Positions 9,909-18,072 of a DNA stretch of 64,000 bases are shown here, piece by piece. Source of the stretch: Chitinophaga agri (GTDB lineage: Bacteria; Bacteroidota; Bacteroidia; Chitinophagales; Chitinophagaceae); NCBI RefSeq assembly GCF_010093065.1, contig NZ_CP048113.1:1674001-1738000 (forward strand). The letters are read 5' to 3'. The translations under genes were made by a program, and so were the position numbers. Positions within the stretch are counted from its first letter, which is position 1. Every line of letters begins with the position of its first letter. The notes under the pieces were generated by a model that searched no databases, was not told the DNA's origin, and saw only the letters and a list, made by a program, of their open reading frames with translations.

Positions 9909-10274
9909 ATGATACAATTAAATGATAAGACATATACCTGTCCTGTAGATGTTACATTGGGCTCCATAGGTGGTAAATGGAAACTGCTTATTCTATCGCA
10001 TCTTCATACTTTTAAGAAAAGAAGTTACGCAGAGATAAGAGACAACCTGACGGGAGTGTCAGAGAAAATGCTTAGCCAGCAATATAAAAGAATTAGAACG
10101 TGATAACCTCATCACGAAAAATATATTGTCATCAAAACCTTACAGGTAGAATACTTATTATCCGATGATGGTAATTCACTTGGACCTTTGTATGAATTTG
10201 TGAGCAATTGGGGAATTAGCTATTTAAAGAAACGCGGTATTGATTATTTGCAGGACCAGCACCTGTATAAATAA
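9909..10274 (+). pseudogene. HxlR-family regulator broken by two frameshifts
   Basis: The intact first part reads CPVDVTLGSIGGKWKLLILS, the hallmark of HxlR winged-helix regulators, to LSGVSEKMLSQQ-like sequence. A frame change near 10085 is needed to continue as KELERDNLITKNILSSKPYR. A second change near 10148 restores EYLLSDDGNSLGPLYEFVSN and WGISYLKKRGIDY up to the TAA at 10272-10274. All conserved parts of the roughly 120-residue family are therefore present, but in three frames. It is most likely a recently inactivated gene. Confidence 0.75.
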
Positions 10275-10346
10275 CCTGATACCTATTGATAAATAATCAC
10301 TTGAATGCCATAGCTGGCTATACGTAACAAACCTAACACCTATATA

Positions 10347-10877
10347 ATGACGATACTGCCAAACCAATCAATTTGGAAAACCATCAATATTGGTATCAAT
10401 CAGGAACTTGTAGCGGACATGAAAAATCTTGATCCCTGCAATACAGACGGCAGGTTTATAGAACCAGTCTCACAGGGAAGATACGGGCTGGATCCCGATG
10501 CATTGTATATTATACAACAAGACTCCTTTGCGACCAGCAACTCACTGCAAACCATCCAATTGACAATGATCACCCTTCGGTCACTCGGCTTACCGGATGG
10601 TACCTGTTATGAAGATATTTTTAAAGCTGCACAGCATGCCGGATTAAGGCTTTGTCCAGCCGAAGTGGGTCTTCAGCTGCGCCTGCAATATATGGATCAG
10701 CCTTATGGCGAAACATTGGTGATCGGCATGCAACCCCTGCATGACTGTTACCAACTGCCATCTGTTTTTACAGTTCATCACTGGGACTGGGGAATAGGAT
10801 TGGGCGCCTGTTGCTGCGGTGAAAGCAATGTGGAAGATGAATGGCATGCAGACAGTGACTGGGTTTTCATGATATAA
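10347..10877 (+). CDS. Conserved-looking hypothetical protein
   Basis: 176 residues, no signal peptide or membrane segment. The sequence is well ordered and Cys-rich near the end (GACCCGESNVEDEWHADSDW). Central segment LRLQYMDQPYGETLVIGMQP. I do not recognise the family. A hairpin terminator follows at 10896, so it is a single-gene unit lying behind the broken HxlR gene. Confidence 0.6.
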   Translation: MTILPNQSIWKTINIGINQELVADMKNLDPCNTDGRFIEPVSQGRYGLDPDALYIIQQDSFATSNSLQTIQLTMITLRSLGLPDGTCYEDIFKAAQHAGLRLCPAEVGLQLRLQYMDQPYGETLVIGMQPLHDCYQLPSVFTVHHWDWGIGLGACCCGESNVEDEWHADSDWVFMI

Positions 10878-10895
10878 TCACCCTGAAATAGCAAA

Positions 10896-10918
10896 CGCCG
10901 GAGATATGATCTCCGGCG
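10896..10918 (+). terminator. Hairpin terminator
   Basis: Arms CGCCGGAG and CTCCGGCG around a short loop, 18 bases after the stop of the 176-residue gene. The T run is weak. Confidence 0.6.
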
Positions 10919-11068
10919 CTCCTGCTTTGTCTTTCCTGATCATCACCCGGGTTAGGGCCTGCTATATGCATATTCTAACACTCATTATATGCTATATTCC
11001 ACCCATTTGACAAAACTTCTCAACTCATTGACCGACACTTCAAAAACTGTTTTGTCATCTGATGGCAG

Positions 11069-11644
11069 TTAAATCCGTTCATCAATCGCTGTTCGTATGG
11101 CCTCAGTAATGTCGCCGATTGTACCCAGACCATCAATATTTACAACGTCAAATTTCTGCTGCATGTATTCAACCGCAGGACCTGTTTGTGTTTCAAATAT
11201 TTCAATGCGTTTCAAATGAATTTCCGGATCCTGGTCATCTTTCCTGTCGGACTCTTTTGCCCTTTTGGTGGCTCTTACCAGTAACTCTTCCTTGGGAACA
11301 ACTATATTAATCACACAGCTTACGTTGAGGTGCTTCTCTGCCAGTACTTCCAAAATTGTATCGACTTGTGAGACTGTTCTTGGATAACCATCAAGAATAA
11401 TTCCCTTTTCACCTAAATTTTCATCGATGATCTGAGCAATAAGGCCCTGCATAATTTCATCAGGCACCAGATTCCCATTTTCTTCATAGCTCTTCACAAT
11501 TTCACCAAAGGCAGTCATCTCGGTCTTTTCCCGGCGTACCCTGTCTCCTGTAGAAATATGTTTAAAGCCTGAAATTGTCTCAAGTACTGCACATTGTGTA
11601 CCTTTTCCGCAATAAGGAGGACCCGTAATGATTAATATTTCCAT
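11069..11644 (-). CDS. Adenylate kinase-like nucleoside monophosphate kinase
   Basis: 191 residues. P-loop GPPYCGKGTQ at residues 8-17, NMP-binding helix ISTGDRVRRE, the LDGYPRT signature, and a short LID region without zinc-binding Cys. It transfers a phosphate from ATP to a nucleoside monophosphate, classically AMP. Bacteroidota usually have a separate housekeeping adk of about the same size. The Tyr in the P-loop and the divergent LID suggest an accessory paralogue, so I give no gene symbol. The cytosolic neighbour on the same strand is a DUF4406 nucleotide-type protein. Confidence 0.8.
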   Translation of the reverse strand: MEILIITGPPYCGKGTQCAVLETISGFKHISTGDRVRREKTEMTAFGEIVKSYEENGNLVPDEIMQGLIAQIIDENLGEKGIILDGYPRTVSQVDTILEVLAEKHLNVSCVINIVVPKEELLVRATKRAKESDRKDDQDPEIHLKRIEIFETQTGPAVEYMQQKFDVVNIDGLGTIGDITEAIRTAIDERI

Positions 11645-11785
11645 TCCAAATATAATTTTCCAGAGTTGTTGGCGTGAATCAGAGCAAGCTCATTTAGCAG
11701 TGCATCCATTATCTCATATAAGACGGTTTCCTACAAAATGAGGGACTAACTAACTGCGGAAAGGTAGATGAAAATTTCAAATAAA

Positions 11786-12160
11786 TCAGAGATTTTCATC
11801 CGGAATATCCGTCACGTTGTAATAAATCTTCAATCCCATCTCCTTAGCTTTTCTTACATCTTCATCTGCCCCCCTGGAGGCACCTTCAATTCTAAGCACA
11901 GCATCACATTTTTCCAGCATGCGGTGTGCAACAGGATACTGGATCTCTGTCCATATCTCATCACCCGTTTGCTGAGAGCCGGCAAGACGGATCAATGGCA
12001 ATGCCATCCATTCTCCGATGAATGGAATATGTCCTTTCCTAAATATGGGTAATGCAAATGACTCCAGCTTTCTGAGATTCTCCTTCATTAATTCCGGATT
12101 GTCATTAGTCCCGCTCCGATAGGGACCAGCAATTAAGATGAGCATGTTTCTTTTTTTCAC
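11786..12160 (-). CDS. DUF4406 / nucleoside 2-deoxyribosyltransferase-like protein
   Basis: 124 residues. It begins with LILIAGPYRSGTNDN, the glycine-rich entry loop typical of DUF4406 and the nucleoside 2-deoxyribosyltransferase fold. It ends with KCDAVLRIEGASRGADEDV and RKAKEMGLKIYYNV, the segment that usually closes the nucleotide pocket. Substrate is unknown. It lies upstream of the adenylate-kinase-like gene (gap about 140 bases), which suggests linked nucleotide metabolism, but separate transcription is equally possible. Confidence 0.7.
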   Translation of the reverse strand: MKKRNMLILIAGPYRSGTNDNPELMKENLRKLESFALPIFRKGHIPFIGEWMALPLIRLAGSQQTGDEIWTEIQYPVAHRMLEKCDAVLRIEGASRGADEDVRKAKEMGLKIYYNVTDIPDENL

Positions 12161-12204
12161 AAAAGAAATCAGAATTCTGGAATCCGGACTTAAGGTAGAT
12201 TAAG

Positions 12205-12792
12205 TTATTTCCCCGGAAGCTGTCTTTTACGGATCAAACTCAAAAACTCAGGGGTGATACCCAGATAGGAGGCGATTTGCTTTTGTGAGACATTGCTGAC
12301 AACCTGTGGGTATTTTTTGATAAACCGCATATAACGTTCCTCCGCATTGAGTGTCAGGTTCTCTATGCTGCGTAATTGCTCCCGCGTGTAAGCGTTTTGC
12401 ATCAGAATGCGAAAAAAACGCTCAAACCTGGGAATAACAGTAAACAACTGGTCAAAATCGGACTTACTCAAAATTAAAACAGCGCTGTCTTCAATGGCTT
12501 CTATAAAGGTCATGCTTGGCTTTTCATTCAGGAAGCAATACATGTCTGTTAACCACCAATCTGCCATCGCAAACATAATAGTCGATTCCTTCCCCTTTCC
12601 ATCGAGACAGTAGGACCTTAGAACACCTGTATTTATGTAAATCAGCTTGTTACAGAGCTGACCTTCTGTGATGATAGTTGTCTTGTTTGGTATCTCTTTA
12701 TATACCAATAGGGAAATAAAATACTCCTCTTCTTCCCTGGAAAGCGAAATATGCTTTCCTATACTTTTCAAAATTGCGCTATGTATTTCCAT
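12205..12792 (-). CDS. Crp/Fnr-family transcriptional regulator
   Basis: 195 residues from the ATG at 12792; the longer frame to 12858 adds a non-conserved extension. An N-terminal cyclic-nucleotide-binding barrel (residues about 20-125, with TIITEGQLCNKLIYINTGVL) leads to a C-terminal winged helix (SQKQIASYLGITPEFLSLIRK). The barrel lacks the conserved RxxS phosphate-binding cassette, as is common in Bacteroidota members of this family, so cAMP binding is doubtful. A related regulator is encoded at 49840. Confidence 0.85.
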   Translation of the reverse strand: MEIHSAILKSIGKHISLSREEEEYFISLLVYKEIPNKTTIITEGQLCNKLIYINTGVLRSYCLDGKGKESTIMFAMADWWLTDMYCFLNEKPSMTFIEAIEDSAVLILSKSDFDQLFTVIPRFERFFRILMQNAYTREQLRSIENLTLNAEERYMRFIKKYPQVVSNVSQKQIASYLGITPEFLSLIRKRQLPGK

Positions 12793-13139
12793 GAAATCGT
12801 TACGCTCATCAGATTTTAGAAGGTAATTAGATTGATCGTAGCCGCTAAGTAACAGCAATTTACTTATAATCGGTATGATGTTTTCCGAAAATACTGCCGT
12901 TGCCGGACGGACGGAAAAAATCGGGAGGCAAGATCTCCGGTACTGGTGTTTCAGTTTTATTGCAGCTAAACATCATTTTCCAATCTGTCAACTATTCGCC
13001 TGCCCGGATAACTTTTGCGCAGATCAATCTACCACCTGAACATTTCCCCCTTTATCCAAACTTGTTTCATACTCACCTTTCAACCAGCCAATATCTGAAG
13101 CGACTTTGAAAGAACATCAGCACCCATTACCTTTGCCCC
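12793..13139. promoter_or_regulatory. Divergent intergenic region between the Crp-type regulator and methyltransferase genes
   Basis: About 350 bases that must hold both promoters. I see no clear inverted repeat, RNA or terminator; the boundaries are set only by the two start codons. Confidence 0.3.
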
Positions 13140-13751
13140 ATGCAATCAAACATTCAACGACTCTTCGGCAATATAGACATCTACCTCTTCGACCAACTCC
13201 TCAAAGGCACCTACGATAAATGTGAAAAAATCCTCGACGCTGGCTGCGGCGGCGGACGTAACCTCATCTACTTCCTGCAGAATGGTCATGATGTCTATGG
13301 CATCGACCCTAATCCTGATGCGATTTCAGCCGTTCAGCAGTTATCCGCAACATTTGCTCCTGCTAACCCTACCGAAAACTTTGTGATCGCTGCCGCCGAA
13401 AACATTCCCTTTGACGACAACTACTTCGACCTGGTTATCAGCAGTGCAGTACTACACTTCGCTCAAAGCCCGGAACATTTCCATGATATGCTCCACTCTA
13501 TGTGGCGCGTACTGAAACCGGGCGGGTATCTGTTCGCCAGACTTGCCACTGATATCGGAATAGAATCCCTCGTACAGGATCTGGGTAATGGCCGTTATCT
13601 CCTGCCCGACGGGAGCGAACGTTTCTTAGTCAATGAGGAGTTATTGCTTCAATATACCGGCAGCCTCAATGCCAGGCTACATGAGCCTATTAAAACAACA
13701 AATGTGCAAAATCTAAGATGTATGACCACCTGGTGTTTGCAGAAAATCTGA
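13140..13751 (+). CDS. Class I SAM-dependent methyltransferase
   Basis: 203 residues, single Methyltransf_11-type domain. Motif I is ILDAGCGGGRN (residues 31-41). The acidic residue at the end of strand 2 is in VYGIDPNPDA, motif IV-like is DLVISSAVLHF, and the post-motif WRVLKPGGYLFARL is present. The substrate is not indicated: neither neighbour is a biosynthetic gene. It converges on the symporter gene, with a shared terminator between them. Confidence 0.85.
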   Translation: MQSNIQRLFGNIDIYLFDQLLKGTYDKCEKILDAGCGGGRNLIYFLQNGHDVYGIDPNPDAISAVQQLSATFAPANPTENFVIAAAENIPFDDNYFDLVISSAVLHFAQSPEHFHDMLHSMWRVLKPGGYLFARLATDIGIESLVQDLGNGRYLLPDGSERFLVNEELLLQYTGSLNARLHEPIKTTNVQNLRCMTTWCLQKI

Positions 13752-13854
13752 GTTGATCACTGTTTCCACTTATAGCTACACCATTAGCCGGTTGAATCTG
13801 CCACGGATCATACCACAACTGATGCGTTTCATACCTCAAAGCCGATTCTGTCAT

Positions 13855-13891
13855 TTGAATTAGGAACAGCGTATATCCTGTTCTAATTCAA
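13855..13891. terminator. Bidirectional terminator
   Basis: Inverted repeat TTGAATTAGGAACAG ... CCTGTTCTAATTCAA with a six-base loop and one bulge. It lies between the convergent methyltransferase and symporter genes, AT-rich on both flanks. Confidence 0.6.
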
Positions 13892-13905
13892 CGTGCGGTC
13901 TATCT

Positions 13906-15531
13906 TCATGCCATCTTCAATAAAGGCCATGAACAGCCTGCAATCACCAAGCCTGTCACCAATGCTACACTCCCGCCATCCGCCGCCCATCCGAGTACTG
14001 CAATTCCTCCTCCCACTACTGCAATCGCAGCACCTATGACCTTCATTGCAAACCTGTTCTGCTTCCCGGCATCCTGGGTATGTTTTTCGGCACCTCGTGT
14101 TGCGAATGGTTGTAAGAATACGGCTGCCACCTCCTGTTGCGTGATCATATAATACACCTCCCACAGCAACAAGACCGCGATCGGTATTCCCACTCCCAAC
14201 GCCGTTTCCCACACACGTTCCAGCTTATCGCCAAATATCTTCAGTCCCAGACTGATCACCAGCCCACACAGGGACGCTGTAACAACTGATATGGCCGTCT
14301 GTCGGCGGGAATATAACGTCCAGATAACTGGTGCAAACAAGGCCCCTCCCGCTATCGCCGCCGTGCTTAATACCATTTCCACAATCCCCCCGATCAATGG
14401 TACCAGCATAGCAATGCCGATCGTTACCGCACCAAAAAGCACAGTGAAAAAACGCGCAGCATATACCAATGACCTTTCAGATGCATTGCGGCTAAACACT
14501 TTTTTATATACATCATGGGCAAATACAACCGCCATGATATTGATCGTCGTATTGGCTTTACTGGCACTGGCCGAGATCATCCCCGACAGGACCAACCCGA
14601 TCAATCCGGCAGGTAACACCCGCTGACAAAGCATCATATAAGCCCCTTCCGGTTGCAGCCCGGTAAGTGAGGGATCAATGACCCGGTACAACATCGGAGG
14701 CAGCATCCATATAAATGGACTCACCAGGTACAATACGGTGAACAACCAGGCAACCTTCTTCGCATTCCGCTCATCAGACACACTTGTATATCGCTGTACA
14801 TATGCCCAGTTACCGCCTATATATACTGTCTGGTAAGCCAGAAAAGCCAGGAAGAAACCAACCGAATATTCTTCATTAAAAAAACTAAAAAATCCATCCG
14901 GTGCCTTATCCACGAATGCATGCACGCCGCCGGCCTCCTTCAACGCCATTGGGATCACGATCATTACGGCAGCTGTCAGTATAACAAACTGCACAACGTC
15001 TGTCACCAATACCGCCCATAAGCCTCCTGCCGAAGTATATAATACGATCACACCTCCAATGATCAATATACAGGTGTTCAGGGAAAGTGGTGTCGCCACA
15101 CTCACCATCTTACCTACGGGATACAATACAGACGCAGTGGTGAACAACCCGTGCAGCATGATCAGCAACGTATAAAATTTCTGTGTACGGACCCCTAACC
15201 GCTTCCCGATATATTCAGCAGCAGTAACCGCGCCCGTACGCTTCCACCTGGCGGCAATGAACAGTGCCACCAGCACGCCGCCGAATACCATCGTCAGCTG
15301 TATACCGTTTGCAACAAATCCATTCTTATAGGCTATAGAACCCCAGACCACAAACGTACCGGCTGAGAAATAACTAATGAACAGGGAGATGCTATTGATC
15401 CACCATGGCGTAGCACCACCTGCTTCAAAGAACGCAGATGAATTACGGCTTCCAATACGCGTGAACATCATACCTATGCCAAGTATCAAAAAGGCAAAAA
15501 CTGCCATAACAATAAGATCGAGTTGCGCCAT
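13906..15531 (-). CDS. Sodium:solute symporter (SSS family)
   Basis: 541 residues with about 13-14 hydrophobic helices and the SSS signature region (GGLWAVLVTDVVQFVILTA; SASASKANTTINIMAVVFAHD). It should import a small solute with Na+. It is the last gene of the utilisation operon, 18 bases after the toroid gene. It probably takes up the mono- or oligosaccharide released in the periplasm by the upstream enzymes. SSS transporters are common inner-membrane partners in such loci. Confidence 0.9.
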   Translation of the reverse strand: MAQLDLIVMAVFAFLILGIGMMFTRIGSRNSSAFFEAGGATPWWINSISLFISYFSAGTFVVWGSIAYKNGFVANGIQLTMVFGGVLVALFIAARWKRTGAVTAAEYIGKRLGVRTQKFYTLLIMLHGLFTTASVLYPVGKMVSVATPLSLNTCILIIGGVIVLYTSAGGLWAVLVTDVVQFVILTAAVMIVIPMALKEAGGVHAFVDKAPDGFFSFFNEEYSVGFFLAFLAYQTVYIGGNWAYVQRYTSVSDERNAKKVAWLFTVLYLVSPFIWMLPPMLYRVIDPSLTGLQPEGAYMMLCQRVLPAGLIGLVLSGMISASASKANTTINIMAVVFAHDVYKKVFSRNASERSLVYAARFFTVLFGAVTIGIAMLVPLIGGIVEMVLSTAAIAGGALFAPVIWTLYSRRQTAISVVTASLCGLVISLGLKIFGDKLERVWETALGVGIPIAVLLLWEVYYMITQQEVAAVFLQPFATRGAEKHTQDAGKQNRFAMKVIGAAIAVVGGGIAVLGWAADGGSVALVTGLVIAGCSWPLLKMA

Positions 15532-15549
15532 CCGAATAATTTAAATTGA

Positions 15550-18072
15550 TTATTGTATCATCCATACTTTCATACCGTAGCCATCCAGCATGACATCTGT
15601 GCTGTTCACCCTGGCTCCGGTGCTTATATCAGTGACAGTACCTGCCTGTTTAAAGCTGAGGTGACCACTTACCGGTGTGCCGGTATCATTCAGCAGTATC
15701 ACAAAACGGCGCTTTCCATCGGTCCCTTCCGCAAGGACGTATTCAATATCAGGATGACTGCAGGTGACAAATCCTTCCTGGTGCCAGAGATTTGCGTCCT
15801 GGCCATATATCCTTCCCGGGGCAAACCCATACGATTCATGTGGCCCCACCTTTGGTGTCACAAAGCCTCTTGGAAATACCACCTTTCCATTCGAACGTAA
15901 CTCCGCTTCTGCCAGGAGATAATCAGTGATCCAGCCGATCTGCCACCAGGCATGATGCGGATAGGGACCGGCTCCCTTATTCATCGCGTTCCAGTAGTAG
16001 GTGGCAACGCCGGTAGTCGTGTCTACAAATGCGTCTCTGCCGATAGCCGCAGCACGGGCCATATCAATGAACAGGCTATCACCGGTCAACCGGAACATGC
16101 GCACAAACATACCTGCATGACTGCATAGCATAATAGGTCCTGCACCATTCGCAGAACCAATAATACCTCCATGTTCAAAGCTCAGACCTGCCTGTGAGAT
16201 CTGCCAGTCCTTTCGTTCAACCCCCTTAACAGTTTTTATGCTGTTATCGGGTACCGGATGCGTGTAAATTGACGTCAGGTACAGCTGTGCCGTGCGGATC
16301 GCAGCAGTTTTGTATCGCTCATCATGTGTGATGTCATAGAGGTCCAGCAGCGCCTGTGCTGTCTGCGCGGTAGCAAAGTCTGGGGCATACCTCGCATCAC
16401 CGCATACGCCTATGAAATGTCCTTTGTCGACACCGTTGTCTATCAGCCAGTCTGCGCCCCGTCTGGCAGCCTGTAAATATTTCTGGTCTTTCAGTATCCT
16501 GTAAGCCACCAGTAATCCATAGAATGTCGGGCGCAGATCTTTAATATCAGTAAACAGTGGCTGCTGGGTATGACGATCGTACGCCACCTCCCAGCTCCCA
16601 TCTGCCTTCTGCCAGTCCATCAGCAGGTCCGCGCCCAGTGACAGCCGGCCCTTAAGTGTGTCATTATCCGGTTCAAATAATAGTATGTTACCTATATCAA
16701 GCATGACGTAGTAGGTCAGGCTGACAGGCTCCACAAAATCACCCCATTCCTCTGTAAATACTTTAGACCGGGAAAGATAATATTGTCCTGTAGCCGCGCC
16801 CCTGAAAAATCCCGGAGCGGTTTGTTGCTGAGCGAGTTTAAAATTAAGTGCGTAAGGCAGCACACTGTCTTTCAGATAAGGATCGCCACTGGTGGTGGCC
16901 AGCATCCACATGGCCCCATAATCAGCATTTTTGATAGCATCCCGGTTGGCACCCACGACCCCACCGAGATAGGATTGCCCACCTATATTCCATCCGTTGT
17001 ACTGCATAATGTTCCATAACGAGGTACGCCGGTCCCGCAGGTAGTGATGCATCTGCTCCATTCTGCTACTCAGTGACCGGGTGTTCTTTCGCAATGAAAG
17101 GCCCTTTCTAAATCCATATATGTCGTTAATCGCATGCGTCAATACATTACTCCATTCTCCCTGAACAAGGCTAAAACGGCACCTGTAATTGATGTTATCG
17201 CCCGGTTGTTTTAAGGAGTGGGGTTCTCCCAACACCGGGTAGTACAAAGTGGGTGATAACTGGGAGCGCCTGTTCCTGTGTGAAAGGCCCAGTAGCCACT
17301 GCTGGTGGGTATTGTGATCATGCTGCCACGGGTCTCTTCCCAGTCCGGGATCCGGGATCACGGCCAGCGAAATGTTTCCCTTCGTTGTAATGACAGGGCA
17401 TAGCGAGCTGGCGCACCGTTCCCTGTACAATACCGGCATCACCGGTACTCCCTGTCCATAGGCGTAACTAAGCACCATATTCTCCTGGAGCGCATTCCCC
17501 TGAAAATAACCGGGCATTACCGCCCACGCCATATCCTGGTCGTCTATACTAACCAGTGTGGGACTCGCCAGTGAAAAATACCCGGTCTTTTTACACTGCA
17601 ACTGCAATTCCACGCGGATATCGCCGGTATATACACTATCGAGGTACCAGATAGCCGTCAAGTCTGCCATAGCCGAAGACCAGGTGAATGCAACCTTAGC
17701 GGGTGATAACTGCCTGGCGCCTGCCGGATAAAAATGAACTGCCTGTCCGGCTGTATTCAACGCTACCGGTGTAGTGGCCTGTTTCCAGGCATTGATCTGA
17801 TATTTATAGGCAGTGTCAGGCCAGGGCTGTCCATTGATCCGCCGAAAACGGATACCACTGGTGTCAGGTGGCTTTTCTGCCGAATACAGCAATGTATATT
17901 CACCGGAGGGACGGGCTACTGACTGATCCGCATACCGGCAATCACTTATCTTCCACCCGTCTTTCGTTTGCTGCCACCGGATCTGCAACCGGTCAGATCT
18001 TAAGGATACTTCCTGCGCCAGCAGCGGCATGTAAAGCAACAGGCATATTGTGAAGAGGTTAATTATTTTCAT
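15550..18072 (-). CDS. Secreted (alpha/alpha)-toroid protein, putative carbohydrate-active enzyme
   Basis: 840 residues from the ATG at 18072, which overlaps the end of the oxidoreductase gene by 14 bases (ATGAAAATAATTAA) and gives a clean signal peptide MKIINLFTICLLLYMPLLAQ. The N-terminal 330 residues look beta-rich. Residues about 350-730 show repeated helical hairpins with aromatic/acidic loops (ADWLIDNGVDKGHF, AQALLDLYDITHDERYKTA), as in (alpha/alpha)6-barrel glycosidases and lyases. A small beta domain closes the protein. Relatives are often loosely annotated as glycerophosphodiester phosphodiesterase in this phylum, without good support. I infer a periplasmic or surface glycan-cleaving role from the locus; the family is unassigned. 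Confidence 0.7.
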   Translation of the reverse strand: MKIINLFTICLLLYMPLLAQEVSLRSDRLQIRWQQTKDGWKISDCRYADQSVARPSGEYTLLYSAEKPPDTSGIRFRRINGQPWPDTAYKYQINAWKQATTPVALNTAGQAVHFYPAGARQLSPAKVAFTWSSAMADLTAIWYLDSVYTGDIRVELQLQCKKTGYFSLASPTLVSIDDQDMAWAVMPGYFQGNALQENMVLSYAYGQGVPVMPVLYRERCASSLCPVITTKGNISLAVIPDPGLGRDPWQHDHNTHQQWLLGLSHRNRRSQLSPTLYYPVLGEPHSLKQPGDNINYRCRFSLVQGEWSNVLTHAINDIYGFRKGLSLRKNTRSLSSRMEQMHHYLRDRRTSLWNIMQYNGWNIGGQSYLGGVVGANRDAIKNADYGAMWMLATTSGDPYLKDSVLPYALNFKLAQQQTAPGFFRGAATGQYYLSRSKVFTEEWGDFVEPVSLTYYVMLDIGNILLFEPDNDTLKGRLSLGADLLMDWQKADGSWEVAYDRHTQQPLFTDIKDLRPTFYGLLVAYRILKDQKYLQAARRGADWLIDNGVDKGHFIGVCGDARYAPDFATAQTAQALLDLYDITHDERYKTAAIRTAQLYLTSIYTHPVPDNSIKTVKGVERKDWQISQAGLSFEHGGIIGSANGAGPIMLCSHAGMFVRMFRLTGDSLFIDMARAAAIGRDAFVDTTTGVATYYWNAMNKGAGPYPHHAWWQIGWITDYLLAEAELRSNGKVVFPRGFVTPKVGPHESYGFAPGRIYGQDANLWHQEGFVTCSHPDIEYVLAEGTDGKRRFVILLNDTGTPVSGHLSFKQAGTVTDISTGARVNSTDVMLDGYGMKVWMIQ